This document shows, one piece after another, positions 32,491 through 40,209 of a stretch of DNA of 42,113 nucleotides (position 1 is its first letter; each line of letters starts with the position of its first letter). The stretch comes from Anaerolineales bacterium (lineage in GTDB: Bacteria > Chloroflexota > Anaerolineae > Anaerolineales > Villigracilaceae). Under the pieces are notes generated by a model. The model was not told where the DNA came from. It saw only the letters and a program-made list of their open reading frames with translations, and searched no databases. Location: the NCBI GenBank assembly GCA_919902735.1, contig CAKKRM010000131.1, forward strand, positions 1 to 42,113, given 5' to 3'. The position numbers and the translations under genes were made by a program.

Positions 32491-33174
32491 ATGCCAAACC
32501 GTGATCTTGCTGCAAAACGTCTTCTGGCTGTAACGGAAGAGGAACTCCAGCGCATTGTGCTGGATATTCACGACGGGCCGGTGCAAAATCTCTTCGCCGC
32601 GCTCAGCCAGTTGACTTTGCTTCGGTCGCGCATAAGCGCAATTCAACCGCCCGCCGATGATTGCATTGCGGTCGTCAACCGCACGATCAACCTGCTCGAA
32701 TCTTCGCTGGGGGATATTCGTGACCTGCTGGGGACGTTTCGTTCTGCAGAGTTTGCAACCCGCGGACTGGCGGAAATCGTGGAAGATATCGTGATCCAGC
32801 ATGAATCCTTCAATTCCGGCAGGGTGACGCTTGAAATGGATGGGGCGCTGCTCCAGCCTGTATCCATGCCGGTCAAAATTGCATTGTGCCGCATCTTGCA
32901 GGAGTCGCTTTCGAATGTTCGCCGCCATGCCGGGGTGGAAAATGCTTCAGTTAAATTATGGGTGGAAAAAGAAAACCTGGTTCTCGAAGTCGCCGATCAG
33001 GGACGCGGATTCGAGCCGCCTCCGTTAAGCGGGCCGCACGCAACAGAACGGCAGGAACATATTGGTCTGCGCGGGATGCGCGAGCGGGCCGCATTGGTGG
33101 GTGGAAAATTATTCGTCGAGAGTCAACCCGGCGCAGGGACGTGCGTTCGCGTGGAGGTTCCACTTCATGAGTGA
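32491..33174 (+). CDS. Cytoplasmic NarL/DegS-type histidine kinase
   Basis: The 227-residue protein lacks membrane and sensor domains. It has a HisKA_3 dimerisation domain with LDIHDGPVQNLFAALSQL at residues 24-41; the His in DIHDGPVQ is the phosphorylation site. A HATPase_c domain has the N-box ILQESLSNVRRHAG, EVADQGRGFEPPP and GLRGMRERAALVGGKL. A sensor partner would have to be another protein, since no input domain is present. The stop overlaps the response-regulator start by 8 nt (33167-33174), so translation is coupled. The pair lies just upstream of the Calvin cycle operon. Confidence 0.92.
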   Translation: MPNRDLAAKRLLAVTEEELQRIVLDIHDGPVQNLFAALSQLTLLRSRISAIQPPADDCIAVVNRTINLLESSLGDIRDLLGTFRSAEFATRGLAEIVEDIVIQHESFNSGRVTLEMDGALLQPVSMPVKIALCRILQESLSNVRRHAGVENASVKLWVEKENLVLEVADQGRGFEPPPLSGPHATERQEHIGLRGMRERAALVGGKLFVESQPGAGTCVRVEVPLHE

Positions 33175-33787
33175 TATACGGGCAATCCGTGTTGTTCTGG
33201 CAGATGACCATGCCCTCGTGCTGGAAGGTTTGCGCGCCCTGCTGTCTGCCGAGCCTGATTTAACCGTGGTTGCAACCGCTACCGATGGGGAACGCCTTCT
33301 GGATGCAGTACGCCGCTTCACTCCGGATGTGGTGGCAATGGATTTGCAAATGCCTTTCATGGATGGGTTGACCTGTTTGAAGAACATCCGCGCAGAAGGA
33401 TTGCCTGTGCGTGTGCTGGTCATCAGCGCGTTTGGAGATTCCCAATCCCTGCGCTCGGCAGTGGAAGGCGGCGCAGACGGCTTTGCCCTCAAAACCGACC
33501 CGCCCGAAATGACCCTCGCCGCCATTCGCCAGGTGGCGAGAGGGCACATGGTTTTCCCCGAAGCCGTTCGCCGCTGGTTAATTCAAAAACCAGCACAAGA
33601 CCCGAACGCGCTCACCGACCGCGAAGAGGCCGTGCTTGCGCTCATCGCGGAAGGCAAAAGCAACGCCCAGATCGGCATGGCGCTGAGCCTGAGCGAAAAT
33701 ACCGTCAAGTTCCATTTAAAGAATCTCTTCGCCAAACTTGGTGTAACCAACCGCACCGAAGCCGCCGCAAAATTTCACAAACGCTAG
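33167..33787 (+). CDS. NarL-type response regulator
   Basis: The 206-residue protein has an intact receiver (VVLADDHALVLEGLR, phospho-acceptor in VVAMDLQMPFMDGL, Lys in FALKTD). A LuxR-type helix-turn-helix lies at about residues 143-206 (LTDREEAVLALIAEGKSN, SENTVKFHLKNLFAKLGV). A GGAGG site lies 10-14 nt before the ATG, inside the kinase gene. It is the cognate partner of the preceding kinase. The aldolase gene starts 123 nt downstream, and the spacer holds a CTCACA-N9-TGTGAG dyad. It is a plausible regulator of the Calvin cycle genes (inference). Confidence 0.94.
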   Translation: MSDIRAIRVVLADDHALVLEGLRALLSAEPDLTVVATATDGERLLDAVRRFTPDVVAMDLQMPFMDGLTCLKNIRAEGLPVRVLVISAFGDSQSLRSAVEGGADGFALKTDPPEMTLAAIRQVARGHMVFPEAVRRWLIQKPAQDPNALTDREEAVLALIAEGKSNAQIGMALSLSENTVKFHLKNLFAKLGVTNRTEAAAKFHKR

Positions 33788-33825
33788 CCCGCCCAATCGG
33801 GTAGCCCTCCCTACTCGCACTAATT

Positions 33826-33877
33826 CTCACAAACTATCCATGTGAGCGTTCCCCTGCACGCGCTCCGATGCTATCCT
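33826..33877 (+). promoter_or_regulatory. Candidate operator and promoter of the Calvin cycle operon
   Basis: A perfect dyad CTCACA-N9-TGTGAG (33826-33846) is followed by TATCCT at 33872-33877, 33 nt before the aldolase ATG. The 17-bp-spaced -35 position (33849-33854, TTCCCC) is poor, as expected for an activator-dependent promoter. The dyad lies just upstream of it. Confidence 0.45.
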
Positions 33878-33909
33878 TGCTCCATGCAAACAGAGAAAGG
33901 ATGTTCCCA

Positions 33910-34872
33910 ATGATCGTATCGACTGCCGAATTATTCAAAGCTGCCTATGGAAAATTTGCGGTGGGGGCGTATAACATCAACAACATGGAGCAGGCGCTGG
34001 GCCTGTTTCAGGGGCACATCGTTGCGCAGGCTCCTTTCATTATTCAGATATCAAAAGGCGCGCGCAAGTATGCGGGGGTAACAATGCTCGAAGCCATGAT
34101 CCGCGCCTGTGACGAAATGTATCCCGAAGCCATTTACGCCGTTCACCTCGATCATGGCGACGAAAAAACCTGCTATGAATGTATCGACTCCGGCTTCTAT
34201 TCCTCCGTCATGATCGACGCTTCGCATGAATCCTTCGAGCAAAATGCCGCCATCACGCGCCGCGTTGTGGAACGCGCACATGCCAAAGGATTAAGCGTCG
34301 AAGCGGAAATGGGCATGTTGGGCGGCGTCGAGGAACACGTCAGCGTGGATGAAAAACATGCCATGCTCACCGACCCTGATGAAGCCAAAGCATTCGTAGA
34401 CCAAAGCGGATGCGACAGCCTGGCCGTTGCCATCGGCACGAGCCACGGCGCGTATAAATTCAGCGGAAGCCAGGGTCTGCACTTCGACCGCATCGCTGAA
34501 ATTCAAAAACGACTGCCCGGTTTCCCGCTGGTGATGCACGGTTCGAGTTCGGTGCCAAAAGCCGAAGTGGAGAAAATCAATTCGGCGGGCGGCCAGCTCG
34601 ACCCGTCGGCAAGAGGCGTAAATGAATCGGAGTTCGCAAAAGCCGTCCCGTTGGGAGTCACAAAAGTCAATATCGATACCGATGGCCGCCTGGTCTGGAC
34701 TCGCGTTCACCGCGAATACCTGCGCGACAATCCAAAAGATTTCGATTTCCGCAAACCGGGGGCGGCATACATCCAGGCCTATGCCGATTTCATCGTGCAA
34801 AAATCAATCGCCCTGCTTTCCACGGGCACACTCGCGGATGTGCGCGCTGCCGTCGCCGCGAGCGCCACATGA
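33910..34872 (+). CDS. fba: Class II fructose-bisphosphate aldolase
   Basis: The 320-residue zinc enzyme interconverts fructose-1,6-bisphosphate with DHAP and GAP. In the Calvin cycle it also makes sedoheptulose-1,7-bisphosphate. Class II marks are VGAYNINNMEQ, the Zn-binding VHLDHGDEK, EAEMGMLGG, AVAIGTSHGAYKFSG and LVMHGSSSVP. The C-terminal segment VTKVNIDTDGRLVWT is typical. Met at 33910 follows GAGAAAGGA at a good distance; upstream Mets are less likely. It is the first gene of the operon, and its stop overlaps the glpX start by 4 nt (ATGA). Confidence 0.94.
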   Translation: MIVSTAELFKAAYGKFAVGAYNINNMEQALGLFQGHIVAQAPFIIQISKGARKYAGVTMLEAMIRACDEMYPEAIYAVHLDHGDEKTCYECIDSGFYSSVMIDASHESFEQNAAITRRVVERAHAKGLSVEAEMGMLGGVEEHVSVDEKHAMLTDPDEAKAFVDQSGCDSLAVAIGTSHGAYKFSGSQGLHFDRIAEIQKRLPGFPLVMHGSSSVPKAEVEKINSAGGQLDPSARGVNESEFAKAVPLGVTKVNIDTDGRLVWTRVHREYLRDNPKDFDFRKPGAAYIQAYADFIVQKSIALLSTGTLADVRAAVAASAT

Positions 34873-35891
34873 AAGCCGCAGCTGATTCACAAAACCCCAT
34901 GAGTGAAACTCCGAACCGCAACCTCGCCCTCGAATTGGTGCGCGTCACCGAAGCCGCCGCGCTTGCTGCAGGTCATTGGATGGGCCGCGGCCAAAAGGAA
35001 GCCGGCGACGGCGCGGCAGTGGAAGCCATGCGGCTGATCCTTGCCACGATTGACATGGACGGCGTTGTCGTCATTGGCGAAGGCGCAAAAGATGAAGCGC
35101 CCATGCTCTTCGACGGCGAACGAATTGGCAACGGTTCTGGCCCCGCTGTCGACCTGGCTGTCGATCCCATCGAGGGAACATCCCTGCTTGCCTACGGGCG
35201 GCCCGATGCGATTTCTGTCGTAGCCATTGCCCCGCGAGGGACGATGTGGTCGCCGGGGCCGGCATATTACATGAACAAACTCGTTGTTGGAAGTGAGGCT
35301 CGCGCCGCGCTTCATCCGCGACTTTTAGCTGCTCCTGTTTCTGAGACATTATCCGCCATTGCGGCATCCCTCCGCAAACCCCTCGGCGACCTGACCATCT
35401 TCGTGCTCGACAAACCCCGCCACCAAAAACTCATCGCGGATATCCGCGAAGCCGGCGCGCGCGTTTTACTCCGCACCGATGGCGACGTGGCCGGCGCGCT
35501 CATGGCCGCCATGCCCAACTCTGGCGTGGATGTATTGATGGGCATCGGCGGCACTCCCGAAGGTGTGATTGCCGCTTGCGCGATCCGTGCCTTGGGCGGC
35601 GCCATGCTCGGCCAGCTCGCGCCGCAAAAAGAGGATGAACGCAAAGTCGTTGAAGAAGCCGGCTTTGATCTTGGCCGCGTGCTGACCGAACTCGACCTGG
35701 TGCAAAGCGACGATGTCTTCTTTGCCGCCACCGGCATCACCGACGGCGTGCTGATGCCCGGCGTGCATTACTACGGTGACGGCGCAAGCACCGTCTCCAT
35801 CGTCATGCGCGGAAAGACGGGAACCGTGCGAAGAATCCACGCCGATCACCGCCTCGATAAACTGCGCGAGATCAGCGCGGTGGCGTATTAG
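34869..35891 (+). CDS. glpX: Class II fructose-1,6-bisphosphatase (GlpX type; likely FBPase/SBPase)
   Basis: The 340-residue phosphatase removes the 1-phosphate from fructose-1,6-bisphosphate and, in cyanobacterial homologues, also from sedoheptulose-1,7-bisphosphate. All GlpX motifs are present: QKEAGDGAAVEAMR (catalytic Lys and Asp), VVIGEGAKDEAPML, DPIEGT, PGPAYYMNKLVVG, RTDGDVAGAL and GIGGTPEGV. It is the catalytically complete copy. Its start overlaps the aldolase stop. The second copy at 40210 lacks most of these residues. It is separated from rbcL by a 150-nt spacer with a nested palindrome. Confidence 0.93.
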   Translation: MKAAADSQNPMSETPNRNLALELVRVTEAAALAAGHWMGRGQKEAGDGAAVEAMRLILATIDMDGVVVIGEGAKDEAPMLFDGERIGNGSGPAVDLAVDPIEGTSLLAYGRPDAISVVAIAPRGTMWSPGPAYYMNKLVVGSEARAALHPRLLAAPVSETLSAIAASLRKPLGDLTIFVLDKPRHQKLIADIREAGARVLLRTDGDVAGALMAAMPNSGVDVLMGIGGTPEGVIAACAIRALGGAMLGQLAPQKEDERKVVEEAGFDLGRVLTELDLVQSDDVFFAATGITDGVLMPGVHYYGDGASTVSIVMRGKTGTVRRIHADHRLDKLREISAVAY

Positions 35892-36011
35892 TCGTTAGTC
35901 TCTAGTCTCTACCCTAGTACCCGAACAACATGAAGATGTAGGGTAAAAGCGGCGAAATTCAGCCGCTTTTACCCATCAATTTTAAGTTGTTCGGGCACTA
36001 GTCCCTAGCCA
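35888..36011. repeat. Nested palindrome flanked by 7-bp units between glpX and rbcL
   Basis: The inner stem GGGTAAAAGCGGC (35941-35953) pairs perfectly with 35962-35974. The outer arms CTAGTACCCGAACAAC (35914-35929) and 35986-36001 match at 15 of 16. 7-bp units TTAGTCG, TTAGTCT, CTAGTCT, CTACCCT (35888-35915) lie to the left, starting at the glpX stop codon. CTAGTCC, CTAGCCA (35998-36011) lie to the right. It can act as an mRNA processing/stability hairpin or attenuator, or be a small insertion. Confidence 0.7.
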
Positions 36012-36041
36012 ACCAGACTTTAAAACCCAAAGGAGAAACCC

Positions 36042-37496
36042 ATGTCCAAAGCGAAAGCAGATACAAAAGATGAAAAAGCGTTGTTCGATGCGGGGGTAAA
36101 GGAATACAGCGCAGCCGGTCGTTATTATTACGACATTGGCTATAAACCAACTGAAACCCAGGTGTTGGCGGCATTTCGAATCACTCCGCAGGAGGGCGTT
36201 TCGTTTGAAGAAGCGGCTGCGGCTGTGGCGGCTGAATCCTCCTTCTCTACATGGACAACCGTGTGGTCCGATTACCTGGTGGATGCCTCGCGCTATTCTG
36301 CGCGCACGTATGAAATGAAGGCCGTCCCCGGCCACCCCGATCAGATGATGGCCTACATCGCTTATCCGCTGGATTTATTTGAAGAAGGCTCGATGGGTAA
36401 CTTGATGTCGTCGCTCGTGGGTAATGTGTTTGGATTCAAACCATTGCGCGCCCTGCGCCTCGAAGACCTTTACTTCCCGCCCGCATTGCTCAGCACATTC
36501 CAGGGACCTCCGCATGGCATTCAAGTGGAGCGCGATCGCATGGACAAATATGGCCGTCCCCTGCTCGGCGCGACGATGAAACCGAAACTCGGTCTTTCTG
36601 CCAAGAACTATGGGCGCGTGGTGTACGAAGCCTTACGCGGCGGGCTGGACTTTACCAAGGATGATGAGAATATCACCTCCCAGCCTTTCATGCGCTGGCG
36701 TGACCGCTGCGAGTTCGTGATGAGCGCCGTCAAACAGGCTGAAGCCGAAACCGGCGAGCGCAAAGGACACTACCTCAACGTCACCGCCGGCGACATGGAG
36801 GAAATGTACGCCCGCGCTGAACTGGCAAAGGAACTTGGTTCGCGCATTATCATGGTGGACTATCTCATCGTCGGTTTTACCGCTTTCACATCGCTTTCCA
36901 AGTGGTGCCGTCGAAATGGAATGTTGTTACATGCCCATCGCGCCATGCACTCGGTTCTGGACCGCCAGCCGAATCACGGCATCAACTGGCGCGTGCTTGC
37001 CAAGATGTGCCGCATCGTCGGCGCGGATCACCTGCATAACGGAACCGTTGTCGGAAAACTTGAAGGCGACCGCGCCTCCACCATCGGCATCAATGAAATG
37101 ATGCGCGAAACCCGCGTTGCAACCGTGGAGCAATGCCCCGGCCATCACTTTGACCAGCCCTGGCTTTCCATGCCCGGCATGTTCCCAGTCGCTTCGGGGG
37201 GCATCCACGTTTGGCACATGCCGGAGCTAGTATCCATTTTTGGCGATGAAGTGATCCTGCAATTCGGGGGCGGGACGGTTGGACATCCGTGGGGAAGCGC
37301 GGCGGGAGCCACTGCCAACCGTGTTGCGCTGGAAGCCGTCATACAGGCGCGCAACGAAGGCCGCAACCTGCTCGCCGAGGGAACAGACATCCTCAAATCT
37401 GCCGCAAAGCATAGCGGTGAACTGCGCGCCGCCATGGAAACCTGGAAGGATATTACCTTCGATTACGAATCCGTGGACGCGCTGGAGAAACCATAA
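36042..37496 (+). CDS. rbcL: Form I RuBisCO large subunit
   Basis: The 484-residue catalytic subunit carboxylates ribulose-1,5-bisphosphate. The active site is complete: [35 protein letters not shown] with the carbamylated Lys at residue 206, HAHRAMH, loop 6 GKLEGDR with Lys339, [12 protein letters not shown] and [12 protein letters not shown]. The sequence mixes green-type marks ([22 protein letters not shown]) with red-type marks ([33 protein letters not shown]). This suggests a deep or separate Form I lineage. AAAGGAG precedes the ATG. A gene for a minimal small subunit follows. No cbbX, cbbO or cbbQ activase gene is nearby. Confidence 0.97.
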   Translation: MSKAKADTKDEKALFDAGVKEYSAAGRYYYDIGYKPTETQVLAAFRITPQEGVSFEEAAAAVAAESSFSTWTTVWSDYLVDASRYSARTYEMKAVPGHPDQMMAYIAYPLDLFEEGSMGNLMSSLVGNVFGFKPLRALRLEDLYFPPALLSTFQGPPHGIQVERDRMDKYGRPLLGATMKPKLGLSAKNYGRVVYEALRGGLDFTKDDENITSQPFMRWRDRCEFVMSAVKQAEAETGERKGHYLNVTAGDMEEMYARAELAKELGSRIIMVDYLIVGFTAFTSLSKWCRRNGMLLHAHRAMHSVLDRQPNHGINWRVLAKMCRIVGADHLHNGTVVGKLEGDRASTIGINEMMRETRVATVEQCPGHHFDQPWLSMPGMFPVASGGIHVWHMPELVSIFGDEVILQFGGGTVGHPWGSAAGATANRVALEAVIQARNEGRNLLAEGTDILKSAAKHSGELRAAMETWKDITFDYESVDALEKP

Positions 37497-37573
37497 CCGT
37501 AGCGCACACTTGCCCTGACGTGCAAGCGCCAGGGAGATTCATCTTGCGAGTGGCGGGTTTCCCTCAAAACACG

Positions 37574-37591
37574 CGCAACATGAATGTTGCG
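37574..37591. repeat. Short palindrome upstream of rbcS
   Basis: CGCAACAT-GA-ATGTTGCG is an 8-bp inverted repeat 25 nt before the rbcS start, with the same ACATGAATGT core as 3088-3105. Confidence 0.5.
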
Positions 37592-37615
37592 GCACAAAAT
37601 CAAGGAGCAATTGAA

Positions 37616-37915
37616 ATGAAAACCGAAACCTTTTCCTATCTTCCCACCTTTACCCGTGAACAGATCGAAAAGCAGATTCAATACTTTCTGAAAAACAACT
37701 GGGTGGTCGGCATTGAATATACCTCCCAGCCGAATCCGTCCCTTGCATTTTGGGATTGGTGGAAACTGCCGCTGTTCAGCATGAAATCCGTCAGCGAAAT
37801 CATGGCTGAGATCGAAGCCTGCAAGGCGAATCACACGAATTGCTTTATCCGCATTACCAGTTATGACAACGCGCGCCAAACCCAGGTGATGAGCTTCGTT
37901 GTACACAGACCTTAA
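37616..37915 (+). CDS. rbcS: RuBisCO small subunit (minimal form)
   Basis: The 99-residue protein matches Form I small subunits: TFSYLPTFTREQIEKQIQY at residues 4-22, then GIEYT, FWDWWKLPLF (usual YWxMWKLP), VMAEIEAC-like IMAEIEAC and YDNARQTQVMSFVVHRP at the C-terminus. It ends at that point, so it has no C-terminal beta-hairpin extension of red-type (IC/ID) subunits. The beta-A/beta-B loop is also short. The start at 37616 follows AAGGAG; the frame is open further upstream but the family starts here. It completes an L8S8-type enzyme. It lies 119 nt after rbcL. Confidence 0.93.
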   Translation: MKTETFSYLPTFTREQIEKQIQYFLKNNWVVGIEYTSQPNPSLAFWDWWKLPLFSMKSVSEIMAEIEACKANHTNCFIRITSYDNARQTQVMSFVVHRP

Positions 37916-37933
37916 AAGAGAGTTTCTTAACAC

Positions 37934-37994
37934 CTTTTGTACATGGATTACGCGGATTCGAACGGAAAAACCCTTAAAAACCCGTGTACAAAAG
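37934..37994. repeat. Inverted repeat after rbcS
   Basis: CTTTTGTACA (37934-37943) pairs perfectly with TGTACAAAAG (37985-37994) across a 41-nt loop containing GGATTACGCGGATTCGAACGG. There is no T-tract after the right arm, so it is not a typical terminator; it may be an mRNA hairpin between rbcS and prk. Confidence 0.5.
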
Positions 37995-38077
37995 AAGAGT
38001 CAAGATAACATTCTCTAATGGTCCCGCATATCCAATTTCATGCAAACAGACCTGTAGGGTCTTAAGAAGGTGATCCC

Positions 38078-39076
38078 ATGATCAAACAACGCCCAATCAT
38101 CCTGGCTATTGTAGGAGACAGCGCTGCAGGAAAGAGCACCCTTACCAATGGCTTGGTTCAAATTCTAGGGGCAGACCGCGTCACAGTCGTCTGCACCGAC
38201 GACTATCACAAATATGACCGGCAGGAACGCGCGCAGCTTGACGTCACGCCTCTGCATCCCGATTGCAACTACATGGATGTGTTGGAGCTTCACCTGGAGC
38301 GCCTGCATTACGGACAGCCTTTCCTCAAGCCGGTTTATGAACATTCGAGCGGCACGCTGATCCGCCCGGAATATATTCGTCCGCGCGAATTTGTGATTGT
38401 GGAAGGCCTGCTCGGTTTTCATTCCGCTGTCATGCGCCAGTTCTATGATGTGAAGGTATTTCTAGATCCGCCGGAGGATATGAGAACGGCATGGAAGATC
38501 AAGCGCGATACCAGCAAGCGCGGTTACAAACCCGAGCAGGTAGTGGCTGAAATGAAAAAGCGCGAGGTGGATACGCTTAAATACATCCGGCCCCAGCGCG
38601 AACATGCAGATATTGTCGTCCGCTTTCACGCGGATGAAGGCGTGAAAGCGCAGGATGCCGGGCCGAACCTCAATGTTCAACTCGTTCTGCGTCCGACGAT
38701 TCCGCACCCGGACCTGACCTACCTGATTGAGGGAACGCATCATACCCCGACCGATATCCGTCTGCGGCTTGGACGAGATGGCGGCCGCCCGGTGGATTTT
38801 CTCGAAATTGCCGGCAACGTGAATGCCGACAACGCCAAAAGACTCGAAGATGCGATTTGGCAGCATCTGCCCGACCTGCGCCCCGTGCGCGAGGATCAGT
38901 TCGGCGATTACCAGGACCGCCTGGAAGTGAAACACAGCCATCCGCTGGCTCTTTCGCAATTGTTGATTACCTATCACTTGCTGCGCAAGTACAGCAACCT
39001 TGCGCAGATTCCAATGGCGCCGCCGGTGGCTGCGTTGAGTCGGATGCATTCAACGCCTTCGGCTGAGTCGGAATAG
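38078..39076 (+). CDS. prk: Phosphoribulokinase
   Basis: The 332-residue kinase phosphorylates ribulose-5-phosphate to RuBP, the defining Calvin cycle step with RuBisCO. The P-loop is GDSAAGKST at residues 13-21. VCTDDYHKYDR, the Asp/His segment TPLHPDCNYMDVLELHL, and FLKPVYEHSSGTL follow. IVEGLLGFHS is the Walker B region. The family branch is class II (cyanobacterial/plant-like), as opposed to the proteobacterial class I. AGAAGGTG precedes the ATG. It lies 162 nt after rbcS. No regulatory cysteine pair is obvious at the N-terminus. Confidence 0.96.
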   Translation: MIKQRPIILAIVGDSAAGKSTLTNGLVQILGADRVTVVCTDDYHKYDRQERAQLDVTPLHPDCNYMDVLELHLERLHYGQPFLKPVYEHSSGTLIRPEYIRPREFVIVEGLLGFHSAVMRQFYDVKVFLDPPEDMRTAWKIKRDTSKRGYKPEQVVAEMKKREVDTLKYIRPQREHADIVVRFHADEGVKAQDAGPNLNVQLVLRPTIPHPDLTYLIEGTHHTPTDIRLRLGRDGGRPVDFLEIAGNVNADNAKRLEDAIWQHLPDLRPVREDQFGDYQDRLEVKHSHPLALSQLLITYHLLRKYSNLAQIPMAPPVAALSRMHSTPSAESE

Positions 39077-39167
39077 CAGAATCAATTTTTAGCGAAGAAA
39101 AATTTGATTTGGGCGAATCAGTTGTCGGCGCGGCAGGATGCGAGAAGTCCATCGAAAAGGATTAAGC

Positions 39168-40199
39168 ATGAGCGATGAATATGACGTCACAGTGATCGGC
39201 GCGGGACCTGCCGGCTTGTTTGCCGCGTTCTATGCCGGGCTGCGAAATCTCAAAACGTTGGTTCTCGAAGCATTGCCGAGGCCGGGCGGTCAGATCACTG
39301 CGTTGTACCCGGAAAAATATATTTACGATGTGGGCGGCTTCCCCGCTATTTTGGGGCGTGACCTGGTGACGGAGCTTTATAAACAAGCGGCGCAGTTTGG
39401 CGCAGATTTCAAGTTTAACGAGCGCGTAGAATCTTTGGAGGCGCTCGAAGCGGGGCATTTGAAGTTGACCACAACCGAAGCCGCGTATTCGAGCAAGACT
39501 GTTATCATTGCCGCGGGCATTGGCGCGTTTCAACCGAACCGACTCAATGTGGCCGGCGCGGCGGAACTTGAAGGAAAAGGGGTTTCGTATGTGGTGCGCG
39601 AGCGCGAGAAATTTTTGGGGCGGCGCCTGCTGGTGATTGGCGGAGGCGATACGGCTGTGGATTGGTCGCTGGAACTTCGCAATTGGGCCAGCGAGGTGAC
39701 GTTGATCCATCGCCTCGATTATTTCGAGGCGCACCAGCGCAGTGTGATTGCCTTGTATGATTCGCAGGTGAATGTGCATACGCAAAACGAACTTATCCGC
39801 GTTTCGGGCAAGGATGCGGTGGAATGCGCCGTGATCCGTGATAATGTTACCGGCGATGAACGCACGCTGGATGTGGATGATATTCTGGTTTGCATCGGTT
39901 TTCGCGCCGACCTTGGGCCCATCAGTCAGTGGGGGCTTAATTTGGAGGGACGCAAGGTTTCAGTCAACCGACAGGCGGAGACTTCGATGCCCGGCGTTTA
40001 TGCAATCGGAGATATTGCATATCCGCAGGATGGCGTCAGCATGAATTTGATCGCCTATGGGTTTGGTCAGGCCACATTGGCGGTGGGGCACGCCAGTCAT
40101 TTCATCCACCCGAAGGAGCGCGTGACGCACGGGCACAGCAGTCAACGCAAGGGAATGAAGTATGCGCCCGCGCCCGGTTCCGCGCAGGTTGATGAATAA
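39168..40199 (+). CDS. Thioredoxin-reductase-like ferredoxin-NADP reductase
   Basis: The 343-residue flavoprotein has the TrxR fold. The FAD-binding GAGPAGLFAAFYAG is at residues 11-24, the NADPH-binding VIGGGDTAVDWSLEL lies near 160-174, and the second FAD motif is GVYAIGDIAYPQDG. It lacks the CxxC redox pair found between these in thioredoxin reductases (the region reads VVREREKFLGRRL). That makes it the YumC-like FNR type. It transfers electrons between NADPH and ferredoxin. Placed between prk and the second glpX, it could provide NADPH for GAP formation or link ferredoxin to the cycle (inference). AAAAGG precedes the ATG at 39168. Confidence 0.9.
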   Translation: MSDEYDVTVIGAGPAGLFAAFYAGLRNLKTLVLEALPRPGGQITALYPEKYIYDVGGFPAILGRDLVTELYKQAAQFGADFKFNERVESLEALEAGHLKLTTTEAAYSSKTVIIAAGIGAFQPNRLNVAGAAELEGKGVSYVVREREKFLGRRLLVIGGGDTAVDWSLELRNWASEVTLIHRLDYFEAHQRSVIALYDSQVNVHTQNELIRVSGKDAVECAVIRDNVTGDERTLDVDDILVCIGFRADLGPISQWGLNLEGRKVSVNRQAETSMPGVYAIGDIAYPQDGVSMNLIAYGFGQATLAVGHASHFIHPKERVTHGHSSQRKGMKYAPAPGSAQVDE

Positions 40200-40209
40200 G
40201 GAGAAACAC

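Noticed and set aside
37934-37994. Terminator between rbcS and prk
   Set aside because: The 10-bp stem has a 41-nt loop and no T-tract, so it was listed only as an inverted repeat.
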